The notes under the pieces: model-generated
Databases searched by the model: none
What the model was told of the DNA's origin: nothing
What the model saw: the letters and a program-made list of their open reading frames with translations, nothing else
Program-made: the position numbers and the translations under genes
From: Gordionus sp. m RMFG-2023
Taxonomy: Eukaryota; Nematomorpha; Gordioida; Chordodea; Parachordodidae
Assembly: GCF_954871325.1 (NCBI RefSeq)
Contig: NC_088776.1
Coordinates: 10,974,052 to 11,038,051 of the forward strand
Reading direction: 5' to 3'
Length of the DNA stretch: 64,000 bases
Shown here: piece by piece, positions 36,101 to 48,850 of the stretch
Position numbering within the stretch: position 1 is the stretch's first letter
How the letters are laid out: every line of letters begins with the position of its first letter

Positions 36101-39100
36101 ATTGGTGTATGGCGGTAAAACATCATTTAATTTATTCTATTAACGTTTTTTAAAACTGTAAGCCTATCTTTGAGTTTGTTATCATTTTTAAGTTTAGTTA
36201 CATGTGGGTAAACTTAATTTTTAATTTATTTTAATAATTATTCATGATGTTTTGGTATAAATAAAATATAATATTACAATCAAGTTTTATTTATTTTTAA
36301 AAAAATGCTTACGAATTGCTTATTATCATTATTTTGTATACTTCGCGGCAAATTCGCCCTAACTGTGAATGAGGGATTAGACAATTTGGGTCGGAATATG
36401 TATAAAGGTTTTCTATGAAACATTAAAAATATGTAGTTCATGTATAAATTCTCATTTCGTCAATCGCTTTTCGTTCGATTTTGATCTAGTATAATGTTCG
36501 TTGAGACCACTTTTGAACATGATTTTCTTATTAAATTATGGTTAACTATGAATCTATTTCAAACTAGTAGTCCTCACATTATCATTATTGAGTTCAGACA
36601 AATTTACAGTATTCCAGGGTTCCGTTGCTAAGATTAATTCTTGTTATTTCAGTGTTTCCAAAAAGATATAATTTGCTAAAAAAATTATTATATTAATAGA
36701 TCATCGATATGAAAATGAAGGTCATCATTTACTTTGATTCTCTATATTCGGATCCCCATGAATACTACCTTCAGATGCTGCTGTATAAATTTATAAAATT
36801 AATTGATGTCTTTTTAAAAAAATTTTTTTTAGCTAAGAATGGTATATTATAAATTGATGACTTTGATTTTTGCCATTTTTTTCTTCTGCTAAAGAAATAA
36901 TTTTTTTAAATGTTTAAGTCAAATTATTTTTTTTAATGAAAAATAAAGGGATTTATTGGGCACACTTCAACGTAAATAGCTATACCGAAAAATTATTTAA
37001 AGCGCGATGTTGACATTAGAGGTCTGCAATGGGTGTGGTATTTATCCCGAAAGGTCCCCCGCTCATTGTTTAAAAAAAACCCGCTTTCTTATAATAATTT
37101 TTATAGGTTGATTTGGTTTTACTTTAATATATTTTTATAGATTAATTATATAAGTCCGTTCTATTCATTTCGCCCGAAAAATATTTTAAATTACTCGTCA
37201 GTCCACTTTCCCTTTGGTTTAAGAATATTTTTAACCCAACCACGCCCACTCGATGTTTAAAATTTTTAACCCACCCCTTATAGACCTCTAATTATCAAAA
37301 GTTCATACTTTTGTTTAGCACAACTCTAGTCAGCACCAGGCCTTCACCCATATCTTTTATGTACTAATTCCACTACTGGCCCATATTTCCTTATCCCATA
37401 TGGATCCCTTTATTTTAATCAAATTTAAATATTTTTTTCAGTATAGGACTCTTTACCAACGATAGTGTCCTATATTAATAATCTATTTACTAAACAATTT
37501 ATGACAAATTTTTAGCCTTTTAATTTGAATATTATTATATTAAAATGACTTTATGTTTATAATATGACATTATTCCCATTCAACTTAATTGATCACTAAA
37601 CTTGGATTTATATTTTATTACCCGCTTGCTTAGAAATTATTTGGAAGAAGAAAGCATGGACAAAAGAAAAAAAGCGTTTGACACTACGAATTGGAAATTG
37701 ATAAATGCTCAAGTATGACCATATACTTCAAAATTTTTTTTATGTTACTAGTATAAAATAATATAATATCATTTATTTTGAACAATAATTATTTATATTT
37801 TTTATTACCTATATAATATTTTATTTTCTTTCTTTCTTTCCTTCTTAATATTTACAAAATATAAATTAGGATTGAGATTACATTTTTTTACATTTTGAAA
37901 AACAACCTTAAAAAGGTATTTATTTATTTTTATTTACCGAACAGAATGTACCCCAACAAAACAACGGTAGCGATTGTGGAGTTTTTGCTCTTAAATACGC
38001 CGAATTTATATCCCGGAGAGAAAATTTTACTTTCACTCAAGTTTGTAATTTTTTCTTTTTATTTGATTTTTTGAAAATGTTTCCTTGCTTTATGACAACT
38101 GGTGTTGCCATTTGTCCATGAGCCGAGACATATTTAATAATAAATGGGGAAAGGTAAAGCTTTTTTCCCCGAAACGGAACATCCAACCATTAAAACGAAT
38201 TTAACTGAAAGGTTAAAAAAACTGAAGAATAGGATTTATTTGATATTGAATGAACAAACTGATTTAAAAATGTTTCAACAAAATACTTTTCTTTTGCGTC
38301 TCATTTTGAGAGGATTTAAAAAAAAAATTTATCAAGACATTTAAAAAAATTTTTGAATTTGTCGAACAATATTTCGGATTTATTTTAAATATTTGTCATA
38401 ACTTAGAGAAAAAATTATCAAATAACTTAAAACGATTGCACGATAATCGATTTTTATCCAATATCAGGAACGCTTATGCACTTAAAGTTAAGTATGCAAC
38501 AATTTCTACAGCCTATCAATGTCGTCTAAATCTAATGACGAAAGAAATCAAAAATTTAATGCAGAATATCAAAATTGCCTTTTAACTATGATTTTCAGAG
38601 TTGTTAAAGTATCTAGATATAAAAATGTGGTATCTGTATCTAGATAGATTTTTGATTAAAGTATCTGTATCTATATATTATTTTAGAGGTATCTATATCT
38701 GTTTTAGATACTTTTTAAGATACATTTTGATATACCTTTATTCAGACTTGTTAAAAGATACTTTTTAAATGGATCTAGATACAGATACATAGTCTAAAAA
38801 TTTATCTAGATGCAGATACAGTTTCTAAAAACTTATCTACAGATATAATTTAAAATGTATCTAGGTACAGATACATTTTTTATTATGCTCTTAGATAAGG
38901 TTTGAATAAACCTAAATTAGGATTCTATTGTGAAAATTCATGAAATGATCTAAAAAATTTATATGACTCGATATCACATTTATCAAAATATAATTAAAAT
39001 AATGATTTTTAGATATTAATAATATTATATTATACAAAAAAAAATTATTGTCCTTTGGAAAAAATTATGAATCACATGCTTTAAAAAGCTTTGAAAAAAC

Positions 39101-40377
39101 GTTCAGCCTGGTAATGGTATAAGTCTGCATTTTATAAAAATATAAAATGATGTGTTAAAAGCTAAATTTAATAGACACATTATTAAGCAAAACACAGCTT
39201 ACGAGAAATAATTTTCACCAAAATCATCAGAGTTGTTAAAAGATACTTTTTAAATGGATCTAGATACAGATACATAGTCTAAAAATTTATCTAGATACAG
39301 ATACAGCTTCTAAAAAGTTATCTTGATACAGATACAATTTAGAATGTATCTAGGTACAGATACATTTTTTATTATACTCTTTGATAAGGTTTGAATAAAC
39401 CTAAATTTGTATTCTATTGTGAAAATTCATGAAATGATCTAAAAAATTTATTGACTCGATATCACATTTATCAAGTCTTTCAGACGCCATGAGATATGTT
39501 AGTTGGTATTCAAAAATTAAATCCACCTAACGAGGAACTATATCAATAAATTTTCATCTTTGATTAATTTTGTCACTAAGACGTATTTTTTAAATTCTTT
39601 GAATCTTTTATAGGGATATTCAAAATTGTCTCAAAATAAGAATATTTTGTTAAATAAAAACATTAGTATATATTTCCAATGGAAATTGTATTTTATTTTA
39701 TCTTATTTCAAGATAATTATAAAAACAACTGTGATATTCTTTGTTAAATTTTTGAATTTATTTATCTTAACAAATGGATTTGACTACTAATGACAAGCGA
39801 TATGTGGGGACAGCATGCTTATATTAACATATCATATTTGTAAATATTTTTTAGAAAGCAATACATCCCTGCTAGAGACCAAAAATTGTTATATCGAACT
39901 TTATTAGTGTTTAATAAAATTGTATAACATTTTATAATTGTTATTTATATATAATAAGATAAAATCTTTGGCAGAATTATGTATTACATGGTTATGCGCA
40001 CCTTACCGTCAGCAGGTTAAGACAATCCTATCATTCTGCTCTATTTTTGTTTACATTTATATCTATATTATTAGCACGATATAAAACAGGTTATGAGATC
40101 CTCCCAAATTTAATAATAATAATAAATCAATTTTTCTTTTGATTTTATCGGTGATATAGAGAAATTACTTTTTTTACGTGAGACGGTTACCCTTCAATTA
40201 TCATCATCTTTTGCTGCTGTTAAATGATGTTATTATGAATGTATTTTCTAGTCTTATAATGTTTTATCTACTATAATAATATCACATTTTTTATTTTAGG
40301 CTAGTATGCCCTACTTTAGAAGAAGAATGATACTCGAAATTTCAAATAACCGTTTATCACCGACTGAGATTATTTAA
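33168..40377 (+). CDS. SUMO-specific protease, SENP1/SENP2 type (Ulp1 family, C48)
   Basis: Exons, all in phase: 33168-33205, 33557-33660, 34089-34254, 34462-34703, 35315-35457, 35863-36114, 36700-36782, 37634-37712, 37945-38040, 40300-40377. From 35315 on the match to the SENP1/2 catalytic domain is continuous: [104 protein letters not shown]. The catalytic set is complete: His in GAHW, Asp in YFDS, Gln in PQQ and Cys in SDCG. The enzyme matures SUMO precursors and removes SUMO from targets, usually at the nucleus. The four exons before 35315 encode Ser/Thr-rich, probably disordered sequence; the first is weak. More N-terminal exons must exist, possibly those at 28840-29777. Introns vary from 47 nt-scale to 2.3 kb and carry several MITEs. 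Confidence 0.88.
34828..35035. repeat. MITE, GTGTTGTTAAAA family, in a SENP intron
   Basis: A 208-bp inverted repeat flanked by TA, with the same ends (GTGTTGTTAAAACCCGATT and AACAACAC) and the same inner blocks (GCCAAAATAATATTATGTAAGCCT-like; GGACCTCTATTTGCCAAAT) as the copies at 21158 and 41124. Confidence 0.85.
37015..37293. repeat. TIR element of about 280 bp in a SENP intron
   Basis: Left end ATTAGAGGTCTGCAATGGGTG; the complement of the right end reads ATTAGAGGTCTATAAGGGGTG. The C-rich interior shares CGCTCATTGTTTAAA-type blocks with 23490-23890. It lies in the intron between exons ending at 36782 and starting at 37634. Confidence 0.7.
38144..38585 (+). pseudogene. Coding-like stretch inside the last SENP intron, unrecognised
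   Basis: A frame from ATG 38144 runs 66 codons (Lys/Leu-rich, [14 protein letters not shown]). A second open stretch of about 75 codons ([35 protein letters not shown]) follows at about 38356-38585 in another frame. The amino-acid character is alike in both, so this may be one decayed gene or element fragment. No family recognised. It lies in the 2.3-kb intron of the protease on the same strand. Confidence 0.3.
38595..39476. repeat. Duplicated hairpin repeat built on TATCTAGATACAGATAC
   Basis: A block at about 38741-38990 is repeated almost unchanged at 39229-39476 (both contain GATACTTTTTAAATGGATCT and end near ACTCGATATCACATTTATC). The left part, 38595-38740, holds GTATCTGTATCTAGATA runs, the complement of the TATCTAGATACAGATAC runs on the right, so the whole can fold into a long imperfect hairpin. 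A worn relative is at 25430-25600. All of it is inside the last SENP intron. Confidence 0.75.
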
Positions 40378-41123
40378 ATTATTTGTACATTAAATGTTTC
40401 TATTCGCGGATTTGTTTTTTTATAATGTGTATTATATATTTATGTTATACCTTTTGTACATAATAATTAAATTTAAGTCAGTAAATTTTTTTTTTTGGAA
40501 ATAAAATGCGATAATGATCATCGACATCTATTTTAATTGTTTTTTATAGTGGCATGAAAAAAATATAAGCGCTGATTTCCAATTTTTTATTTTAGACCCT
40601 AAGCGCCAACCATTGAAATGTATTTTAATATAATTTTTAAATTTACTTGGCATATATAAGCTTGGAAATATATCTATTTTTCATAAATAACTTAATTTAT
40701 TAAATAATAGTTTATGATTATTAAAGTTTGATATAGGTATTATTTATACTTTTACTACATGGAAATGATATTACATCATAAAAATAAGTTATTTAGCAAT
40801 ACGAAAACAAGTCATTATGAAAATCACGGTCTTTGGGTCGGACTACTGTCTAGACCTACCAACAAGCAATATGCCTGTCATCTTATGGTCCACTTCTTAG
40901 GAATTTAAAAATAACTTTTGCCATATGCTTATTTATATAATTTAACCTTAGTTTTATCATTTGAATAAATATGAAAGTAAGTAGTATTAAGGTTAACAAA
41001 TACGATATTTTAGTAATACATTAATATTACTGCTAGAATTTATTGTTGATTTGATTTAATCAAAGGGAATAATTAAAATTTCCAAGTATTTTCAATTTTT
41101 TTTTTTAAAAATGATACCAATTA

Positions 41124-41255
41124 GTGTTAAACGGCACAATTTAGGTCTATTTTTAAAAACGGCCCGATTAAGATTATAGCCAAAATAGTATTTTGTTAAG
41201 CCTCGAGATTAGGCATTATGCAAATTGAGGTCCAAATCTTTATGACAAACAACAC
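41124..41255. repeat. MITE, GTGTTGTTAAAA family, short copy
   Basis: Ends GTGTTAAACGG and AACAACAC with TA on both flanks; 132 bp, shorter inside than the other copies. Confidence 0.75.
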
Positions 41256-41893
41256 TAATAGCACTATAAATAAAATTTTTATTTACTCAGTAAAAATAAT
41301 GGAATACCAATATTAAATACTAAATTGGTAAGTTTTTTTTTTGATTTGCAAGAAAAGATTGACCAGTAATAAAATAATTTATTCAGTGATAATATAAATA
41401 TAACTTTTTGAATAACTAAATGAATGTTAGTGTCCATTGAGTCTCCTAATGGTTAGAGATATATTTCTTAGTTAATTCTTGATTTTATTTTTTTATAATA
41501 TAAAGAAGTCATTAAAATATATTTTATTAATAATAAAGTAATTATCATATATTGTTAATGGTTAATAAAAAGGTAACCATTAATCCTTATTTTTTAATTA
41601 TTCTCAAAAAATTTTGAATAATAATTTTTCCAGATTTTTATTTTCAATGGAAATTGGAATTGTATATTGGTAGTATATGTTAAATGAGTTAAGTTTTACG
41701 ACTATCAGCTTAAGTCGGAGTAAAATTGCCTCAAGCTCATGTCGACTAGATGATTTGGATAAAAAAAATTCTTTATATTTCATTTTGACAAAAAGGGCAA
41801 TGTATATTTTAGATTGTAAATCTTATATTGTCGATAATTACGTTTTAATATACCCTTAGTTCTAGATAATTATAAAATTCTATTTGGGCTCTA

Positions 41894-42056
41894 GTTTTGT
41901 TAAAAATCGCGATTTGTGTCGATTTTCAAAGCCCTATTAAGGTTATAGCCAAAATAATATTATATAAGCCTCAAGACTTGACAAATAGACATTCAAACCT
42001 TTCTGCCATCTATGAACAATATCTCCTTGGCTAAAATCCTATTAGTGCTGTCTAAT
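41894..42056. repeat. MITE, GTGTTGTTAAAA family, worn copy
   Basis: Begins TTTTGTTAAAAATCGCGATT and keeps the inner block CCAAAATAATATTATATAAG and GCCTCAAGACTTGACAAAT; the right end is barely recognisable. Confidence 0.6.
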
Positions 42057-45000
42057 AGTGGGTTCAGAAATTGTTTTTTTTATTATATAACCTATTTTAT
42101 TATTAAATTTTAAATATGGATCAAATCATGTTTTGATTATATTTTTTATTTAATTAGTAGTATTTTGAAATAGCGAAGTCGACCTCAATTAGGTTTTGAG
42201 TCAAATATCGGTCTATTTAAACCACCAATATCATCCTTGAATGTGAGGCTGGTGATAAATTTTTTAGCTCTCAAAATTAAATTTGAATTATATTTATTAA
42301 AACCTAATATTTTCCCGTATATGTATTACATTATATTTGTTATACAATTATGGAATCTACTATGTCCATAATAAAATGTATCCATGGGCTTTTATCCATA
42401 TCAGTCCTATATTACCTTAGGGGCTTGCAGAAAATTAAGCATCTGCTTTCCTTTATTTAAAATTGTAAAATTATAGAAGGGCTTCTTGGTCTTGCTGGCT
42501 CTTGAAATATTGTTAACATAGTTTGTCTCATTTTAAGAGTTTTAATTCTATCTGCTTAATTATAAGTTTATAAATACTAATAATCTGATGGGCGCATCAA
42601 AATTTACTAGCAACAGCTATCTCTACTCTTAGAAGAACCAAGAATTCAGCCGTTTCTGAAGGTAGCTCGGACCTTTGATTTCCGTCAACGGAACTATAAT
42701 TGTCTCTCTTTACTCAGTTGATTCTTCTATATAAATAAACATATTTTTTTATATAAACTGACCCTAAACTAAGCATCTCCAACCTTAATCTCCTCCACCT
42801 GCCTGCTTTAATACAAAATTTCAGGAGGAAACAAAGTAATTTTTTTTATTTGTAAAAATAAATTTCTTTCACAGATTTAAATTATTTATAAAATCAAAAT
42901 AATGACAATCTATAGAAATTATATGACTGACATGTGAAAAATATAGAAATCGGAACTCTTAAGATTTTTTATTTTAGTTCTGAATTTTTTTTTTACCTCT
43001 AGATTTAATTAATTTTTATTAAAATAATAAAAGTAGTGGGTTTGGTCAACATGGCAGGTTTAGACTGACCAACCAATCCCAAAAAAATTCAAAAATAAGG
43101 TTGTCGTTGGATTCAGGTCGAGTTTAGAAAACTAAATGTAATCTAGTTAATCCTTTTGAAGATTATCCTCTATATTAAAAATAAATACATATAAGATTAA
43201 TATTTTTTTAGAAATTAATCTTTATTATTGTTTAAAATATTTATCCTATAATTTCACTATTACGCGGCGATGATAGCAACTTTCCTTGTCAATTGGTTTT
43301 TTTTTATTTTTAAAATGAAATGTTAAATTATTTTTAAAATCAAGCTTAATTTTATGAAATTCAGAGACATGGTCATCGGCCTGGGCCCTATAATTTTTTT
43401 AAAATATATTATATTATATTTATTTTTATTCTTTATAGCTAATAATGGCTATTTAAAATACTTGTTTTTTTTAAAAAAAAATTCAGGCTCGGCCCGGGTA
43501 TATTTAAAATAATTAACCTGGGCAGGCGAGATCTGTGAAATAATTATCCTTTAATTTTGTTCACAAATTGAAGATTTTATTCAATAAAATAATTCGATAT
43601 TTTCGTAAATTAATCCGCCAATTTAACTAACCATGAATTTTTATACTTCCTTTTACATTTTAGGAATTAGTTGAATATTAAATAAATGGCCATTGCCACT
43701 TAAATTCTTAGATCTAGTTAGTAATTGCTCTATTTTTTAGTTGGATATAAAAATGACCTTTTTTAAAAAAATGTAGCTCAACTTTGAATGAAGCCTAAAT
43801 TCGCACCTCAATGCTCCTGCAAATTTTCGTCAACGTCGAAATGAGCTAACTTTTAGACATTACCCAACTAAACTTATAATAACAGATTAAATTATTTATT
43901 CTAGGTAAAGTTCTTTCGTCAATATAGTTTATTTGGGAGGGCCAATATTTTTTGCAATAAAACAAAATAGACACCCAGAAACCTTTTGCTATTTTTATTT
44001 TAAATTATTAAAAATAAATATACAAAATAATGTAATATAATGCGACGATTTTAAATCTTACCATAAATAAATAAGATAAATTTAGATTTTTTTTTCAAAT
44101 GCTATTAAAAGTAAATTTTGCTTTCGTCTGATTCTAAGTAAATGGAAGTACAACGTTAAAAATGAAAATATTGAATAACTTACGTTATACTCAAATATTA
44201 AGGATAGAAATAAGTTATTTTTGGATAACCCCTGGTTCCTGGGTAGTTAATTATACTCCACTATTAATTGGTATTTTAAAAGAATTCACCTCTTCATAAA
44301 ATATTCGTCCCCTTTATATTATATATATTTAATATGTATTGATCTTAACGTTTAAGGATGACGAGATAGGCAGAAAGTAATTTGCCATTTATAATATCTT
44401 AAACTTAGCTAGGAAAATAGGTATTTTAAAAAAGTTTTCTTCTTCCTGTAAAAATATTCGTCGTATATAAATTGTTTTTAAATATTTTGACATGTATTGA
44501 TATAATTAACGTTTAAGTATCATCGCTTGATAAGTAGGAGGAAGTTTGCAATATCTATAATTTGTCTTAATTGTTCGATTAATTAAATCTCGCTAACATT
44601 GACTGACTTACCATTAGAATTGAGAAGAATCATCATGGAAACAGACGAATTTACCAACACTAGTGGATTTTTGTTGAGGAATAAAAAAGGCGGATATTGC
44701 GTTGTTTTTTTAAAATGGTTAATGAGTGAATGGATATTTTATAACTTAATATTTAGTTCTTGTTTATCCAATTAATCTGGTTAAATAAAATTTTTCTAAG
44801 AATGTTTTTTCATTTAGATTTAACTGTTAATGACGAATTAAATTTTTTTTTTTAAATTTTAGGAGCAGAAAACAGAGCAGGTTTCGTAACCGGGAAATTT
44901 TTTAAGGCCCCCCCCCCCCCCTGGTGGCTACGGGCCTGATGGAAAGTTTCACTGATACTTGGTTATATTATTTTGGTAGGTTCACATCAATCAAGAGTTT

Positions 45001-45260
45001 ATATAATTACTATTCAATAATAATAAATGATATATTTGGATTTCTAGAAGTCGGAATTCTAACGTTAAATAAGGTTTACTGTGTTTCCATTTTTATGATC
45101 AAAAACGGACACTATAAAGGCTATTTATCAATTTGTATAAAAGTTGACAAATAATGAATAACTAGTTCTATTTAATTTCTTTTAATATTAATACTTAAAG
45201 TAACAGTAAAATTGCCTGGATTTAAAGAGAAGAAAAAATTAGTATAATATCTGAAATTTT

Positions 45261-45903
45261 TTATTGACAGGTACAATCTTCCACGCTCATTGGGATCCAG
45301 AAATAATGACTACCCTGACATACTAACACATTACCAATTTGGCAAAACGAAGTGGTACATCTTCCTCTACCCACCTGCGTATCTCTTTGACATGGCTTAT
45401 TAACCCTAAATAAATATCGATATTTATTCGAGATACTATCAATGTTTTGCTTACTTTTTACAGGAAACCCAGGTTACTTTTTGGTGGAAATGGTCGGTAT
45501 TTACAATATGTAATAACCCTTTGACTGGATGGTCAAAACAATTTAAATGGACCAAATCGACATCGCAATTCGCTTGATCATACCTACACAAATTATTCAA
45601 CTTCAGATATATGAACAAATAAATGACCTGTTGCATGATCTTCTTGTTGTAATTTGAGGGTTGCCAATGTATTCTCGATTATCGTTATAAAATGTTTGCC
45701 ACTGACTTTGAATAATAGCATTCAATTAATAAGTTTTAAAGAAATAACTTCATCATTATTTACCTTGCATAATTATCATATCCTGAGCATTGACTTCTGC
45801 CCGTATCCGATGATTTACCAATTTGGATCCCTTCAATTTTAGTAATATTTATTCCATCCGCACAAGATAGGCATAGAATAGCGAATATTAAATAGAAATA
45901 CAT
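45261..45903 (-). CDS. Secreted cysteine-rich protein, Spätzle/Trunk/Noggin-like cystine knot
   Basis: Four exons join in phase on the minus strand: 45764-45903, 45628-45705, 45455-45583, 45261-45405, giving 163 residues. The first 17 residues are a clear signal peptide (MYFYLIFAILCLSCADG). The mature part has eleven Cys (39, 71, 79, 88, 114, 121, 132, 137, 145, 160, 162) and ends in C-T-C. The segment KGLLHIVNTDHFHQKV resembles the Spätzle/Trunk block around G-x-W-x-x-IVN, and FWIPMSVEDCTC resembles the WIPI...CKC end of Noggin and Trunk, so a secreted cystine-knot ligand or antagonist is likely. Subfamily is unresolved. Introns are 58, 44 and 49 nt, with a strong GTAAGC donor after exon 3. 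No furin-type propeptide is evident. Alternative: another small Cys-rich secreted family. Confidence 0.7.
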
Positions 45904-46784
45904 ACTTATCTTTTTTTAAATCAAATTTCACCGTATTTTTTGAAAATTCAGAGAAAAAAATATTATAAAAATGAAAGCATATAAAAAAAGTTTTACTTAT
46001 TAAATAAATATGCTAGATTAGGCAGAGCAAGGATAGATTGGTTAAATCAAGAATCAAAATTTGGCATGTTTAAATCTCGCAATGATGTAACATATAATTA
46101 ACTACATAGTACTTTCTTAGATTTAATATTCAAATTGTTAAATTAATTATAAACATTACATTATATTTTTCGGAAGAATTGTAATGGAATTTCAAGGTTT
46201 TCTAAAAAACAACATATTTAATCAAGGATTAATTGATTCATTTGTATTTTTTTTAATGAAAAATATTAGTTTAATCTTGATTAAACTTCTCAAATATGGA
46301 TAGTAAAATCTAATTTCATTTTGACCTATTTCAATAATAATAACCAATTCTAAGCCTTTAAGTTTATATATTGGTAACACATTTTTTAAAATGATAAAAA
46401 TCAACAAAAAAAAGGATAAAATGTATAGCAAGGTAAGATTTATAATAATCTTCGTTTTATTAATAATTTCAGCATTTTATTGCAATTATATATTAAAAGA
46501 TTGAAGTGCAATTAAGACACTATCTATAAACATTATACGATATCAATAACATTCATACATTGATAACGAATCATATAATAGAACCATTTTCGATAACTAC
46601 TGCATCATAATCACGTGATAAAATCGATATTCAAGATTTTCGGTTCAGCACTAAGATTTCATTTTACTTACCTTTAAATAAATAAATTTAAAAAATAGGT
46701 TATTTCGTAATATGGAAATTCTTGAGAAAATAAATATCAAATAATAAATTTGTTATAACTATTGCGAAATAAATGGGCACATTT
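45904..46784. other. Short intergenic stretch
   Basis: AT-rich. A 69-codon minus-strand hydrophobic frame (46222-46431, LYILSFFLLIFIIL) could be a membrane exon but has no support from splice partners or similarity. Confidence 0.4.
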
Positions 46785-47011
46785 TTAACATGTTTGAGCT
46801 ATAGATTTTGAGAGAGTATCCACATAACAGTCCAAAAGTTGCCATTTATGATTATCCATTGTAGGGTATGTAATTAAGGCTTCATCTTCATTCCTAATTT
46901 GCCAATCAACGTAGCCTTTTATTATTCTAACCACTTCCACTTGCATGGACACAATCTCGGATACATTAGCATCGTCGTTATTTATTGGTTTGGGGTGAGA
47001 TGAAGCGTGAA
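46785..47011 (-). CDS. Terminal exon of an unrecognised gene
   Basis: About 75 codons to a TAA stop at 46785, after a possible acceptor at 47012. The encoded sequence is well mixed and protein-like (EIVSMQVEVVRIIKGYVDW, ITYPTMDNHKWQLLDCYVD). The end faintly recalls the Y-P-x-M/L-x-x-x-x-R/K-x-x-L-H core of R3H domains, but the key Arg and His are not there, so I do not assign it. It opens in the phase left by the donor at 50664, so it may be spliced to that exon across a 3.65-kb intron. Confidence 0.45.
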
Positions 47012-48429
47012 CTAATTTATGGTGCACGGAGTGCAACGTTGAAAAAAATTATTAACGATGTTTATATTTTAATTATCAATTAGCATAATTAAATTTAACA
47101 TATATTTATGTCATTTTTTATTTTAGAAAATAGAAATTAAAATATGTCTAAAGCCATTTCCAGAACAGAATCTATTTTTCAAAGTGATTTCCTATGCATG
47201 TTTCCAACAAACATATTTTCTAAACAAAGGATAATAATTTGTCGAAAAAAATCTTAGACACAGAAAAAATTAAATTCAAAAATTGATTATCCTTTGTTCG
47301 GAAATAAAAAAATTGCTGATATGCCTGTCACAGAGCTTGAAATTGTGTTAACATTGTTATATAATATATATTATTTTTAAACAATATGCCAGTCAAAATT
47401 TTGTAAATATTTGATTGGATAATATTATAATTATGACTTTTTTTTAATAAAAAATGAAAATAAATTTTTGAATAAAATAATTGAAAATTGAAATAATAAA
47501 AGTTGTATAAAATTAAATTCAATATGAATTAAAGTAATTAAGAATCGAGAGTTAAATAAATAGAAGACTAATAAAATGCCAAGCAAAACCGCTTTGAAAA
47601 ATAAATTGTCTGGAAGTTGCTTTTGGGTTTTCGCACTTTTTTTTGGCGTTTTCAGAAAAAATTACCTCGCTTTTTTGTATCATAAGGTTTACTATTGTTA
47701 ACTTTAAAATTATTTCGTGGCTTGTGGTAATTTGTCAATTCCTTCTCGTTAGTATGATTAACTGTAAATAATAAAAAAATTTTAGTATAATATGTTTTGA
47801 TAAATAAAAATTAATAGACTAATTAATTATGGGAACAAAAACAAAATATAATTCCGCCCTAAAGAGAAAGCATGTAAATTATGCAAAGCCCCTCCTCGAA
47901 TAATCGCGCCATTTTTTCCCGCAAATAAATAAAGGATAGGGGGCACTATAAATCCCTTTCTAAATTAAATTTAATATTGCTGTATAAATAGCTATTAGCA
48001 CGCCAAAAGATTATTCTCAATTATGTCTCAACATTTTTTATTGTGGTAAGAGTTTGATTAAAAAATTCATTTATCAAAAGGCATTTAAAAAAAATGGTTC
48101 CTATTTAATCTTTCAGAACAGAAAATGTAATGCTCAGAAAAAAAATCTACTTGCTCAGGTATGAAACTGAAACGCTCAGAAAAATCGTTTTAAATTTCAA
48201 GAAAAATATCCATGAAACTCGGTAATAATTATTAGCTTTAATTTTTCTATAAGCTATTAAGGAAAAAAAAATTTGAGTGTTTCATCTTTTATCCAGAGCG
48301 AAATAATATAAGTACAATATATAATACTCAGCCGACGATAGTTTATGCATTTATTTCACAAGAAAAAAAGGAATATAGAAAAAAAGAATGCATGTTAAAT
48401 AATAACCTTGCCTTAATAGTAGTGTTGCA

Positions 48430-48657
48430 TGATAGGGTAAAAATCTCGCCTTAGCCCAAAAATCAGTTAAAACTAATTAGTCAAAAATTAGGCATTGGCT
48501 AACGTCAGCGTTACGAAAGATAAGCGCCCTTAATTACTATGTAACGCTGACGGACATTAGCCGAGCTCCTTAGCCGATGCCTAATTTTTTTTACTAATTG
48601 GTCGATTTTTCGTGGAAGCTTAATTAAGCTTAGCCGAAATTTTCTCCTAAATACTAG
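48430..48657. repeat. Hairpin repeat (MITE-like), 230 bp
   Basis: TTAGGCATTGGCTAACGTCAG in the left arm pairs with CTGACGGACATTAGCCGA...GCCGATGCCTAA in the right arm; outer parts (GGTAAAAATCTCGCCTTAGC against GCTTAGCCGAAATTTTCTCC) also pair loosely. Arms are about 100 bp. TTAGCC/GACATTTAGCC blocks near 28460-28510 and 43830-43860 look like scraps of the same family. Confidence 0.75.
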
Positions 48658-48679
48658 GGACTGGTTTTGGATATAAATT

Positions 48680-48850
48680 ATAAATAATCAAATTATTACC
48701 GATCACAAGACCCTTGCCCCTAATTTTGCCCAAACCATCATTCGAAATAAACAACAGAGGCTAGGATATATCGTCAACGGTTTTCAATTTGATATTAAAA
48801 GAAACAAAGGTTGGAAGGGAGACTATAATCAATCGGTAATCATGGACAAG
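48680..48850 (+). mobile_element. Gypsy pol fragment (fossil)
   Basis: A frame with TDHKTLAPNF, then KQQRLGYIVNGFQFDI, matches the RNase H region of Ty3/Gypsy pol (TDHKPL ... RLxRW). The remainder of the element is not recognisable. Old and broken. Confidence 0.6.

Larger units (their letters stand above)
40378..45260. other. Gene-poor stretch, 4.9 kb
   Basis: Apart from the MITE copies I see no gene. GC-richer scraps at 42640-42830 and 43380-43520 (CTGGGCCC, GGCCCGGGTA) are probably worn repeats. A small frame starts at ATG 44635 (METDEFTNTSGFLL) and a proline-run frame spans the C14 tract at 44907, but no splice pair joins them in phase, so I do not call a gene. Confidence 0.45.

Noticed and set aside
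44635-45000. Small gene METDEFTNTSG... joined to a proline-rich exon over the C14 run
   Set aside because: No GT-AG pair joins the two frames in phase, and the proline run is a product of the homopolymer.
46222-46431. Hydrophobic minus-strand frame
   Set aside because: Phe/Leu/Ile-rich frames are expected by chance in such AT-rich DNA; no splice or similarity support.
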